Positions 1 through 5,903 of a DNA stretch of 5,903 bases are shown here, in pieces. Below the pieces are notes generated by a model. It was not told the origin of the DNA. It saw nothing but the letters and a program-made list of their open reading frames with translations, and did not search any database. The stretch lies in NCBI GenBank assembly GCA_022706175.1, contig JAKJDB010000192.1:1-5903 (forward strand), written 5' to 3'. The DNA comes from Candidatus Zhuqueibacterota bacterium (GTDB lineage: Bacteria; KSB1; UBA2214). The translations under genes were made by a program, and so were the position numbers. Position 1 is the stretch's first letter, and every line of letters begins with the position of its first letter.

Positions 1-1704
1 GCCCCGTTTCGTAAATTCGGTGTGCAGCAGTTGGTGCGCCTTGTGACCGTTGGGCTCGCCGAGAAACTCTTTGTACAATTTAATGATCGACTCGTTGTGA
101 TGTGAAGCCCGTTTGGGCAGAGAGCGATCGATGGCATACAGCGACTCGATGCGTTTGCGCACTTTGTCCGGATCCGAGGGAATCGGCTGACCGCCGCCGT
201 TGATGCAGCCGTTGGGGCAGGCCATCACCTCGATGAAATGATAGGGCGAGTTGCCGTTGCGGATGCCTTCGAGAAATTTATCGACGTTTTTCAGACCGCT
301 GACCGCAGCCACACGAAGGGCCAGGCCGTTGATGGTCACCGTGGCCTCCCGCACGCCGGCCAGACCGCGCACGGAGCTGAACTCGATCTGATCCATGTCC
401 TTGCCGGTGAGGTAATAATGGGCTGAACGCAACGCCGCTTCCAGCACGCCGCCCGAGGTGCCAAAGATGGCGGCCGCGCCGGTGGATTCACCCATGGGAT
501 CATCGAAATTTTCTTCAGTCAATTTGGCAAAGTCGATGCCTGCGGCTTTGATCATGCGCGCCAGCTCCCGGGTGGTGAGCACCGCGTCCACATCCTGGTA
601 CTCGTCGGCCAGCTCCGGCCGCTGCGACTCGAATTTTTTGGCGATGCAGGGCATGATCGATACGACGAACACATCCTTGGGATCGATGCCGACTTTTTGA
701 GCATAATAGCTCTTGATCATGGCGCCCTCCATCTCCTGCGGCGACTTGCAGGTGGAGACATGGGGCAGCAGGTCAGGATAAAAATGCTCGACGTATTTCA
801 CCCACCCCGGGCTGCAGGAGGAGAGCAACGGCAACACGCCTTTCGTGTTCACCCGGTGCAGCAGTTCATGCGCCTCTTCAATGATGGTCAAATCTGCGCC
901 GAAATTGGTATCAAACACCCGATCTACGCCGAGACGGCGCAGCGCGGCCGTGATCTTGCCGGTGACGATGCTGCCGGGCTCCATGCCGAACTCTTCGCCC
1001 AACGCCACACGCACCGCCGGCGCGATCTGAGCCACCACGTGCTTTTTGGGATTGTTGATCGCCTCCCACACTCCCTTTTGACTGCCCTTTTCACGCAGTG
1101 CGCCAACGGGGCAGACCACCACACACTGGCCGCAGAACACGCAGGCGATGGTGTTGAGGCTGCCGTCCATGGCCGGCGCCACGGTGGATTGAAATCCGCG
1201 ACGCACGAAATCGATGGCGCCTACGTTCTGCACCTCATGGCAGACGCGCACGCAGCGGCCGCAGAGGATGCATTTTTCCGGATCGCGCTCGATGGAGGGG
1301 CTGGCCAGGTCGATTTTGGCTCTGCGCCGTTCGCCCTGATAACGGTGATCGCGCACCTCGTACTGTTCCGAAAGTTTCTGCAACTCGCAGTTGCCGTTGC
1401 GCACGCACACCAGACAATCCTGCGGGTGATTGGCGATCAGCAACTCGACGATGGTCTTGCGCGCCCGCCGTACCTGCGGCGAGTTGGTCTGAATCTTCAT
1501 CCCTTCGGCCACCGGAAAAGCGCAAGAAGGAACCAGACTGCGCTGTCCCTCCACTTCCACCACGCAGATGCGGCAGGAACCGGTGGGAGTAAGGTTTTTC
1601 AAATAGCACAGCGTGGGGATGTGCACGCCTTCGCGTTGCGCCACGGTGAGAATGGTCTCGCCCGGGTTGGCCCAAACCTCTTTGTTGTTTATTGTAATCG
1701 TCAT
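1..1704 (-). CDS. hydA: [FeFe] hydrogenase catalytic subunit HydA (3' end cut by window edge)
   Basis: Catalytic subunit of a multimeric [FeFe] hydrogenase (2 H+ + 2 e- to H2), cytoplasmic by its lack of signal peptide or membrane segments. The 568 visible residues show, in order: an N-terminal [2Fe-2S] domain (C33, C44, C47, C61); a His-ligated NuoG-type [4Fe-4S] site (H93, C97, C100, C106); two ferredoxin [4Fe-4S] sites (C145, C148, C151, C155 and C188, C191, C194, C198); then the H-cluster domain. Its three signatures are SSCSPGW (295-301), MPCIAKKFE (351-359) and EVMACPNGCINGGGQP (492-507). Proton-path residues E277, E280, C297 and S317 match CpI E279, E282, C299 and S319. The CpI Cys300 position is Ser298, and Cys319 sits where CpI has Ala321. 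The ATG at 1704 follows a GAGGA ribosome site. No stop codon is reached, but the C-terminal LLHTEFTKRG resembles the usual family end, so little is missing. The extra C-terminal [2Fe-2S] domain of Thermotoga HydA is not seen. It is last of the hydCBA set. Confidence 0.96.
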   Translation of the reverse strand, partial: MTITINNKEVWANPGETILTVAQREGVHIPTLCYLKNLTPTGSCRICVVEVEGQRSLVPSCAFPVAEGMKIQTNSPQVRRARKTIVELLIANHPQDCLVCVRNGNCELQKLSEQYEVRDHRYQGERRRAKIDLASPSIERDPEKCILCGRCVRVCHEVQNVGAIDFVRRGFQSTVAPAMDGSLNTIACVFCGQCVVVCPVGALREKGSQKGVWEAINNPKKHVVAQIAPAVRVALGEEFGMEPGSIVTGKITAALRRLGVDRVFDTNFGADLTIIEEAHELLHRVNTKGVLPLLSSCSPGWVKYVEHFYPDLLPHVSTCKSPQEMEGAMIKSYYAQKVGIDPKDVFVVSIMPCIAKKFESQRPELADEYQDVDAVLTTRELARMIKAAGIDFAKLTEENFDDPMGESTGAAAIFGTSGGVLEAALRSAHYYLTGKDMDQIEFSSVRGLAGVREATVTINGLALRVAAVSGLKNVDKFLEGIRNGNSPYHFIEVMACPNGCINGGGQPIPSDPDKVRKRIESLYAIDRSLPKRASHHNESIIKLYKEFLGEPNGHKAHQLLHTEFTKRG

Positions 1705-1761
1705 ACTTTCCTCATTGGCGTTCTAACGTTCACTCTAGCTTGTGATTATCGCGCCTGCGCA

Positions 1762-1782
1762 CCGCCCCGTAGGCCGGAGCGG
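1762..1782 (-). repeat. GC-rich hairpin in the hydB-hydA spacer
   Basis: In the minus-strand transcript CCGCUCCG pairs with CGGGGCGG across a 5-nt loop (GCCUA): eight pairs, one of them U-G. No U-run follows, so it is not a standard intrinsic terminator. It lies about 58 nt before the hydA ATG, well clear of the ribosome site. It could stabilise or process the message. Confidence 0.5.
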
Positions 1783-1791
1783 AACACAGAC

Positions 1792-1827
1792 GCCTGGAGT
1801 CCTGTCGGCCGGTTCACGGCGCCAGGC
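1792..1827 (-). repeat. Inverted repeat starting in the hydB stop codon
   Basis: In the transcript GCCUGG (1827-1822, starting at the G of the hydB UAG) pairs with CCAGGC (1797-1792). A smaller GCCG/CGGC stem (1820-1808) is nested inside. There is no U-tract. With the following GC-rich hairpin it gives a structured hydB-hydA junction. Confidence 0.4.
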
Positions 1828-3821
1828 TATTCGACAAAGATGGCGTTGAATTTACAGTTGGCGCGACATTGATCGCAGCGGATGCACTTTTCTTCGATGA
1901 TATAGTGCGCTTTTTTCTTCTCACCCACAATGGCGTTCTCCGGGCACTTTTTCGCGCACACCGTACAGCCGGTGCAGGCCTCGGTGTCTATGCGATAGGT
2001 CAACAGCTCGCGGCAATGGCCGGCCGGACAGCGCCGGTCGTAGAGGTGCGCTTCGTACTCGTCGCGGAAATAGCGCAACGTGCTCAGCACCGGATTTGCC
2101 GCGGTCTGACCCAGCCCGCACAGCGAAGTGTTCTTGATCACATCGGCCAGGCGCTCCAAATAGACCATGCCCTGGAAGCGCAGCAACGCCTCGTCCGGCG
2201 ACTTTTCGCTGCGGTAGCTCTGCGTCAACCGCTCGAGGATCTCCAGAAGCCGTTTGGTGCCCTCGCGGCAGGGAATGCACTTACCGCAGGATTCGGATTG
2301 AATAAAGGTCATGAAAAATTTGGCCACATCCACCATGCAGGTGGACTCGTCCATGACCACCAGTCCGCCGGACCCCATCATGGCGCCGATGGACTTGAGC
2401 GACTCATAGTCCACTGGAGTGTCGAGAACCGAATCAGGCAGAGCGCCGCCCGAGGGGCCGCCGATCTGCACCGCTTTGAACTGCTTGTTGTCCGGACACC
2501 CGCCGCCGATGTCGTAAATCACCTCGCGCAGCGGCGTGCCCATGGGCACCTCCACCAGTCCGGTGTTGACGATCTTGCCGGACAGGGCGAAAATCTTCGT
2601 GCCCTTGGAACCGGCGGTGCCGATGGCGCTGAAGGCATCGGCGCCGTATTTGAAAATGGTCGGCACATTGGCAAAGGTCTCCACATTGTTGATCACCGTC
2701 GGTTTGCCGAACAAGCCCTCGTCCGACGGATAAGGCGGACGAGGACGGGGCATGCCGCGCTTGCCCTCGATGGAGTGGATCAACGCGGTCTCTTCACCGC
2801 AGACAAAAGCGCCGGCGCCTTTTTTGATCTTGAGCTCAAAATCAAAGCCGCTGCCGAGGATGTTTTTTCCCAACAGGCCATAGCGCGTGGCGTCGTCGAT
2901 GGTCTTGAGCAACCGCTTGATGGCCAACGGGTATTCCGCGCGACAGTAAATATACCCATGCGACGCGCCGATGGCGTAGGCGGCGATGACCATACCCTCG
3001 ATGATGCGGTGGGGATCGCCCTCCAGGACCGCGCGATCCATGAACGCGCCCGGATCGCCCTCATCCGCGTTGCAGATCAAATATTTTTCATCGCCCTTGC
3101 TCCTGGCCGCCAGTTCCCACTTTTTGCCCGTGGGAAAACCGCCGCCGCCACGGCCGCGCAACCCGGCCTTGAGCATATTCTGAATCACCTCCTGCGGTTT
3201 CATGGTGTTGAGCACCTGGCTCAACCCCCGATAGCCGCCGCGGGCCAGATACTGATCGATGCTTTCAGGATCGATGACGCCGCAGTTTTCCAGCACCAGC
3301 TTTTTCTGCTTGGCGAAAAACGGAACCTGCTGCATCGACGGCACATCCTTCCAGCCGTTGTGCGGCCCATCGGTGTACACGCCGAGCACTTTATCCGGCA
3401 GCAGATTTTTCTGCACCACGGTCTCGTCGATGATCCTCTCCACATCCTCCGGTTTGACCTCCGCATAGCTGATGCGGCCCGAACCCGGCAGCTTGACGTC
3501 GACGATGACTTCACGGGAGCAGTAACCGACGCAACCGGTGGCCACCAGTTTGGCATTGATGTTCTTTTTCTTCAGCTCAGCCGCCAGCGCGTCAAATACC
3601 TTTTGCGCGCCGTTGGCTAGACCGCAGGTGCCCATGCCGACCAGAATGACCGGTTGACGGTGCTCCTCCAGCAACAACTCTTTTTTGAAAGCATCCAATC
3701 GCTTTTTGCTCTCCGCCGACTGGTTGCACTGAGGAGCGGTTTGGACGCAGGTCACGAAATATTTGCACGGGGTTTCCTGAGTGTGCCAGCAATTGGTAAA
3801 TAATGGGGTATAGGAATTCAT
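1827..3821 (-). CDS. hydB: NuoF-like flavoprotein subunit HydB of the [FeFe] hydrogenase
   Basis: The NAD(P)H- and FMN-binding subunit, where electrons enter or leave; in studied homologues it is the likely bifurcation site. The 664 residues show: a Cys-rich N-terminus (C11, C19, C25, C32); a thioredoxin-like [2Fe-2S] domain (about 57-135) with C66, C97 and C101; the NuoF core with the NADH/FMN loop GRGGGGFPTG (223-232), NADEGDPGAFMDR (251-263) and GAFVCGEETAL (336-346); the N3-type [4Fe-4S] site (C512, C515, C518, C568); a CPAGHC motif (598-603), possibly a metal site; and two C-terminal ferredoxin clusters (C616, C619, C622, C626 and C646, C649, C652, C656). These tail clusters and the hydA neighbour separate it from complex I NuoF. 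I chose the ATG at 3821 because GAGGAG lies just upstream. An in-frame GTG at 3836 would add five residues and overlap hydC, but its ribosome site is poor. With the ATG, the gap to hydC is 7 bp, implying tight co-translation. Confidence 0.95.
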   Translation of the reverse strand: MNSYTPLFTNCWHTQETPCKYFVTCVQTAPQCNQSAESKKRLDAFKKELLLEEHRQPVILVGMGTCGLANGAQKVFDALAAELKKKNINAKLVATGCVGYCSREVIVDVKLPGSGRISYAEVKPEDVERIIDETVVQKNLLPDKVLGVYTDGPHNGWKDVPSMQQVPFFAKQKKLVLENCGVIDPESIDQYLARGGYRGLSQVLNTMKPQEVIQNMLKAGLRGRGGGGFPTGKKWELAARSKGDEKYLICNADEGDPGAFMDRAVLEGDPHRIIEGMVIAAYAIGASHGYIYCRAEYPLAIKRLLKTIDDATRYGLLGKNILGSGFDFELKIKKGAGAFVCGEETALIHSIEGKRGMPRPRPPYPSDEGLFGKPTVINNVETFANVPTIFKYGADAFSAIGTAGSKGTKIFALSGKIVNTGLVEVPMGTPLREVIYDIGGGCPDNKQFKAVQIGGPSGGALPDSVLDTPVDYESLKSIGAMMGSGGLVVMDESTCMVDVAKFFMTFIQSESCGKCIPCREGTKRLLEILERLTQSYRSEKSPDEALLRFQGMVYLERLADVIKNTSLCGLGQTAANPVLSTLRYFRDEYEAHLYDRRCPAGHCRELLTYRIDTEACTGCTVCAKKCPENAIVGEKKKAHYIIEEKCIRCDQCRANCKFNAIFVE

Positions 3822-3828
3822 AAGCTCC

Positions 3829-4290
3829 TCATTCACTTTTTTCCGCCCGGCGAGAGGCGATTAACTTTTGCACTTCTTTGACCGTCAGGCCGCCGAAGAA
3901 TTCTTCGTTGATCGAAATGACCGGCGCAATGCTGCAGGCGCCCATGCAGGCCACCGTCTCGATGGTGAATTGCCCGTCCCGGGTGGTACCGCCCGCCTTA
4001 ACCCCCAGCTCGGTCTCCAGCGTGGTGAGAATATCCAAAGACCCTTTGACATGACACGCCGTGCCGCGGCATACGCGGATCACATTCTTGCCCAGCGGCG
4101 TGAGGCGGAATTGATTGTAAAACGTGGCAACGCCAAAAACCCTGCTGACCGGCAGGTGCGTATGTCTGGCAATATTATGCAGCTCCTCCTCGGGCACATA
4201 ACCGTACACTTCCTGCACATCCTGCAGAATAGGAATCAAAACCGATGGATCGTTCCCAGGATACTTGCTGTACACATCGCTCGCTTGCAT
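3829..4290 (-). CDS. hydC: NuoE-like [2Fe-2S] subunit HydC of the [FeFe] hydrogenase
   Basis: Small electron-transfer subunit that partners HydB, as NuoE partners NuoF. The 153 residues are close to the usual NuoE length. An N-terminal helical part (about 1-65) carries the family signature GVATFYNQF (53-61). A thioredoxin-like domain follows with the standard four [2Fe-2S] ligands, C74-x4-C79 and C115-x3-C119, within VCRGTACHVKG and ETVACMGACSIAPV. No residue expected for cluster binding is missing. The ATG at 4290 is preceded by GAGGA at good spacing. The TGA at 3829-3831 lies 7 bp before the favoured hydB ATG. By sequence alone it could be nuoE of complex I; adjacency to a HydB with ferredoxin tails and to hydA makes HydC the better name. 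Confidence 0.95.
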   Translation of the reverse strand: MQASDVYSKYPGNDPSVLIPILQDVQEVYGYVPEEELHNIARHTHLPVSRVFGVATFYNQFRLTPLGKNVIRVCRGTACHVKGSLDILTTLETELGVKAGGTTRDGQFTIETVACMGACSIAPVISINEEFFGGLTVKEVQKLIASRRAEKSE

Positions 4291-4341
4291 TGTTTCCTCG
4301 CTATTTATTCATTGATTGATGATTGTGCTGAAAAAAACAGA

Positions 4342-4728
4342 TCAAGACGCCTTGACCGAAGGATGACCCAGAACGCCGAGCGCGGCGGCAATCGCCAGCA
4401 ACAGCTCCTGATCACCGAAAGAATCGACATGGTAATAATAGACCCGCTCGTTGCGCACCTGCGCCTCCAGATGACGAGAGTTCTCATCCGTGCGCACGAT
4501 GATGCGCGCCTGTGGATCACACCCCTTCAGCAGCTGGATCGTGCTGTCGATGCGCATCCCCGGTGTCTGCGCATCGAGAAGAATCAGGTCAAAATGCTGC
4601 TCCTGAGCCTTTTGCACAGCCATCCACGGATCGCAAAAGCGAACTGTCTCCACCTTTTTATCCTGTAAAAAACGATTGAGGGCGTCCGGCAGCTCATGGT
4701 GCGGATTGTTTATGATCAAACAGTTCAT
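4342..4728 (-). CDS. Stand-alone degenerate receiver (CheY-like) protein, first gene of the probable hyd operon
   Basis: A 128-residue protein whose layout fits a single response-regulator receiver domain with no output domain. FDLILLDAQTPGM (46-58) matches the third strand and phosphoacceptor loop, with D52 as acceptor and P56-G57 conserved. IIVRTDEN (76-83) matches the fourth strand, with T80 as the switch Thr/Ser. Two usual parts are absent. The acidic pair after strand 1 reads IINN (N7, N8), which should weaken Mg2+ binding. The Lys of the usual KP pair appears to be replaced around H100-V101. Phosphorylation is therefore doubtful, and a phosphate-independent binding role is possible. The start is the ATG at 4728, after an A-rich stretch with no clear Shine-Dalgarno. 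It ends 51 bp before hydC with no terminator between, so I infer co-transcription with hydCBA. I do not recognise a named family; its target is unknown, with the hydrogenase or the neighbouring activator as candidates. Confidence 0.8.
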   Translation of the reverse strand: MNCLIINNPHHELPDALNRFLQDKKVETVRFCDPWMAVQKAQEQHFDLILLDAQTPGMRIDSTIQLLKGCDPQARIIVRTDENSRHLEAQVRNERVYYYHVDSFGDQELLLAIAAALGVLGHPSVKAS

Positions 4729-4768
4729 TTTTTTTTCTTTATCTTATGGTATTTTCCAAATCTCAACG

Positions 4769-4784
4769 ATCAAAGACCATGCCA
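4769..4784 (-). promoter_or_regulatory. Candidate sigma-54 (-24/-12) promoter for the receiver-hydCBA operon
   Basis: The minus strand reads TGGCATG-N4-TTGAT, against the sigma-54 consensus TGGCACG-N4-TTGCW. The -24 GG and the spacing are exact. The main flaw is A in place of C in the -12 GC. The predicted transcript start is near 4758, about 30 nt before the receiver ATG. A sigma-54 activator gene directly upstream supports it. This is a pattern match by eye. Confidence 0.55.
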
Positions 4785-4888
4785 GATTTACTGTTTTGCA
4801 TAAAAACACAACGTTTTGTAAATAAATGAGTTAAAAAATAGAGGCAATCGTGTGGGGAAATTATTATTGCAATATTGAGAGAACTGAG

Positions 4889-4905
4889 TGTGGAATTATG
4901 CCACA
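4889..4905. promoter_or_regulatory. Palindrome TGTGG-N7-CCACA, candidate enhancer site for the sigma-54 activator
   Basis: Perfect 5-bp inverted arms are separated by AATTATG. The centre is about 140 bp upstream of the predicted sigma-54 start, within the usual distance for enhancer-binding proteins. A second TGTGG half-site at 4851-4855, also followed by AAATTAT, lies 38 bp closer to the promoter and could be a second, weaker site. Confidence 0.45.
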
Positions 4906-4935
4906 GTATGATATATACGCAGGAAAATTTAGGTG

Positions 4936-5903
4936 TTAAGGCTGTTTGAGGTCGTATTTTTTGATCTTTTGATATAACGTTTTGCGGTCCAATCCCAGTA
5001 TCCGGGCGGCCTGGCTGATGTTTCCATTTTGAGCAAAAAGGACTTTTGCGATATAGCGCTTTTCCATCTCCTCCAATGAAACCAGTTCTTGCTGCACGAT
5101 CGGCCCGGCCATGTGTCCCGGTTGCTGCAGGTGCAGAGGCAGACTGTGCAACTCGATCCGGTCCGAGTCCTCCACCACAGCCGCTCGTTCAAGCACATTT
5201 CCAATTCCCTGATGTTGCCGGGCCAATGATAGTGGATGAGCGCCTGTTCAGCCTCAGACGATAGACTGAGCAATGGTGTTTTGCGGCGACGTAAATTATA
5301 CTTTTGCAAAAAGGCCTTGATCAGCAGAGGCAGATCCTCTTTGCGCTCCCGCAGCGCTGGAAGGTGAATGGGGATGACGCTGAGGCGGTAAAACAGATCC
5401 TCGCGAAAGCTCCCCTGGCTTACGGCGGTCTGCAAGTCCAGATTAGTGGCAGCGATCAGCCGGACATCGATTTTGATGCTCTGCGAAGAACCCACGCGGC
5501 GGATCTCTTTTTCCTGAATGGCGCGCAGGATTTTAGCCTGAACATTGAGCGAAATATTGCCGATCTCGTCAAAGAAAAAGGTGCCGCCTTCGGCCAATTC
5601 AAACGCGCCGTGTTTGGTGGCCGTGGCGCCGGTGAAGGAGCCTTTGATGTGGCCGAACAGCTCGCTTTCAAACAGCGATTCCACCAGCGAACCGCAATCC
5701 ATGGCGATAAAAGGAAAGGCCGCTCGATGGCTGAAAGCGTGAATGGCCCGTGCGATCAGCTCCTTGCCGGTCCCGCTCTCCCCCTGCACCAGCACCGTGG
5801 AATCGGTGGAAGCCACTTTGGTCACCAAGCCGAAGACCTTTTGCATGGCCGGGCTTTTACCGATGATGCGCACCGGTTTGCCGTTGAATTCAAAAGCGAG
5901 TTC
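4936..5903 (-). CDS. Sigma-54-dependent AAA+ transcriptional activator, 5' partial, frameshifted before the Fis-type HTH
   Basis: NtrC-family enhancer-binding protein that remodels sigma-54 RNA polymerase by ATP hydrolysis. The reading frame is open at the right edge, so the N-terminal part, often a receiver or other sensor domain, is outside. Visible parts are RIIGKSPAM at the domain entry, Walker A GESGTGKE (5760-5783), the sigma-54 contact loop GSFTGA (5625-5642, usually GAFTGA), Walker B FFFDEIG (about 5559-5579), the arginine-finger region [11 protein letters not shown], and WPGNIRELE. Here the frame breaks. An extra A near 5198-5200 would restore [17 protein letters not shown] and lead into a normal tail with the helix-turn-helix [19 protein letters not shown], ending at TAA 4936-4938. 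Read without correction, the protein runs out in a Cys/Trp/Arg-rich nonsense tail to 4929. This is either a homopolymer sequencing error or a real loss of the DNA-binding domain. It lies just upstream of the hyd operon on the same strand and is its likely regulator. Confidence 0.88.
5198..5200 (-). other. Frameshift point in the sigma-54 activator gene
   Basis: On the coding strand the run reads TTGGAAATGTG. One more A (TTGGAAAATGTG) joins two frames that are each strongly family-like: the AAA+ domain before it and the Fis-type HTH after it. A glutamate codon followed by one repeated A is not a recognisable slippery heptamer, so programmed frameshifting looks unlikely. Confidence 0.85.

Larger units (their letters stand above)
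4729..4935. promoter_or_regulatory. AT-rich regulatory spacer between activator and receiver genes
   Basis: This stretch of about 207 bp is much richer in A and T than the flanking genes and contains no credible coding sequence. Besides the sigma-54 match and the TGTGG palindrome, it holds an interrupted palindrome around AACGTT (4806-4819, one mismatched pair) and overlapping palindromes ATTGCAAT (4866-4873) and CAATATTG (4870-4877). No hairpin with a U-tract follows the activator gene, so read-through from it cannot be excluded. Confidence 0.6.

Noticed and set aside
1..1704. Sensory (group C/D) hydrogenase
   Set aside because: No PAS or kinase-like domain is visible, the N-terminal cluster chain is that of a catalytic multimeric enzyme, and hydC and hydB are adjacent.
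697..1872. Long plus-strand open frame of 391 codons opposite hydA
   Set aside because: It is antisense to a protein whose every cluster motif is recognisable. Its translation is rich in His, Ala and Arg with no family signature, typical of a shadow frame in GC-rich DNA.
1869..3620. Long plus-strand open frame of 583 codons opposite hydB
   Set aside because: It is the antisense shadow of hydB, with low-complexity Ala/His/Arg/Leu composition and no recognisable domain.
1827..4290. Respiratory complex I nuoE/nuoF instead of hydrogenase subunits
   Set aside because: HydB carries two extra C-terminal ferredoxin clusters and is followed by a protein with all three H-cluster signatures. No other complex I genes are present.
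4806..4819. Rex (NADH/NAD+ sensor) operator
   Set aside because: The element only loosely resembles the TTGTGAA-type half-sites expected for Rex; the arms and spacing do not fit.
4906..4935. Intrinsic terminator after the activator gene
   Set aside because: No stable stem followed by a U-run is present. The nearby TGTGG palindrome has only 5-bp arms and no U-tract.

Overview
All genes in this window read from the minus strand, so biological order runs from high to low coordinates: sigma-54 activator, small receiver protein, hydC, hydB, hydA. Four are complete or nearly so. The activator is cut by the right edge and hydA by the left edge, where it ends probably only a few residues short of its natural stop.

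The core (1-4290) encodes a trimeric [FeFe] hydrogenase of the HydABC / HndACD type. HydC is a NuoE-like [2Fe-2S] protein. HydB is a NuoF-like flavoprotein (FMN, NAD(H)) with added ferredoxin domains. HydA is the catalytic subunit, with a NuoG-like chain of Fe-S clusters leading to the H-cluster. Family members are soluble complexes that couple NAD(P)H and reduced ferredoxin to H2 formation, or the reverse. No membrane segments are visible. This points to a strictly anaerobic bacterium with fermentative or syntrophic H2 metabolism. GC content is moderate to high in the genes and clearly lower in the 4729-4935 spacer. I cannot name a phylum from the sequence.

Upstream (4342-4728) lies a small stand-alone receiver-like protein. 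It keeps the phosphoacceptor Asp but has lost the acidic pair and the switch Lys. Before it is an AT-rich spacer of about 200 bp holding a good but imperfect sigma-54 promoter match and, about 120 bp further upstream, a TGTGG-N7-CCACA palindrome that could be an enhancer site. Beyond the spacer is a gene for a sigma-54-dependent AAA+ activator. Its reading frame is broken by one missing base just before the DNA-binding domain.

The simplest model is that the activator binds the palindrome and switches on a receiver-hydCBA operon from the sigma-54 promoter. The points most worth checking are the swapped H-cluster cysteine in HydA, the degenerate receiver as first gene of the operon, the activator frameshift, the Cys-rich N-terminus of HydB, and two hairpins between hydB and hydA. 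No RNA gene, insertion sequence, CRISPR array or H-cluster maturation gene (hydE, hydF, hydG) is visible.
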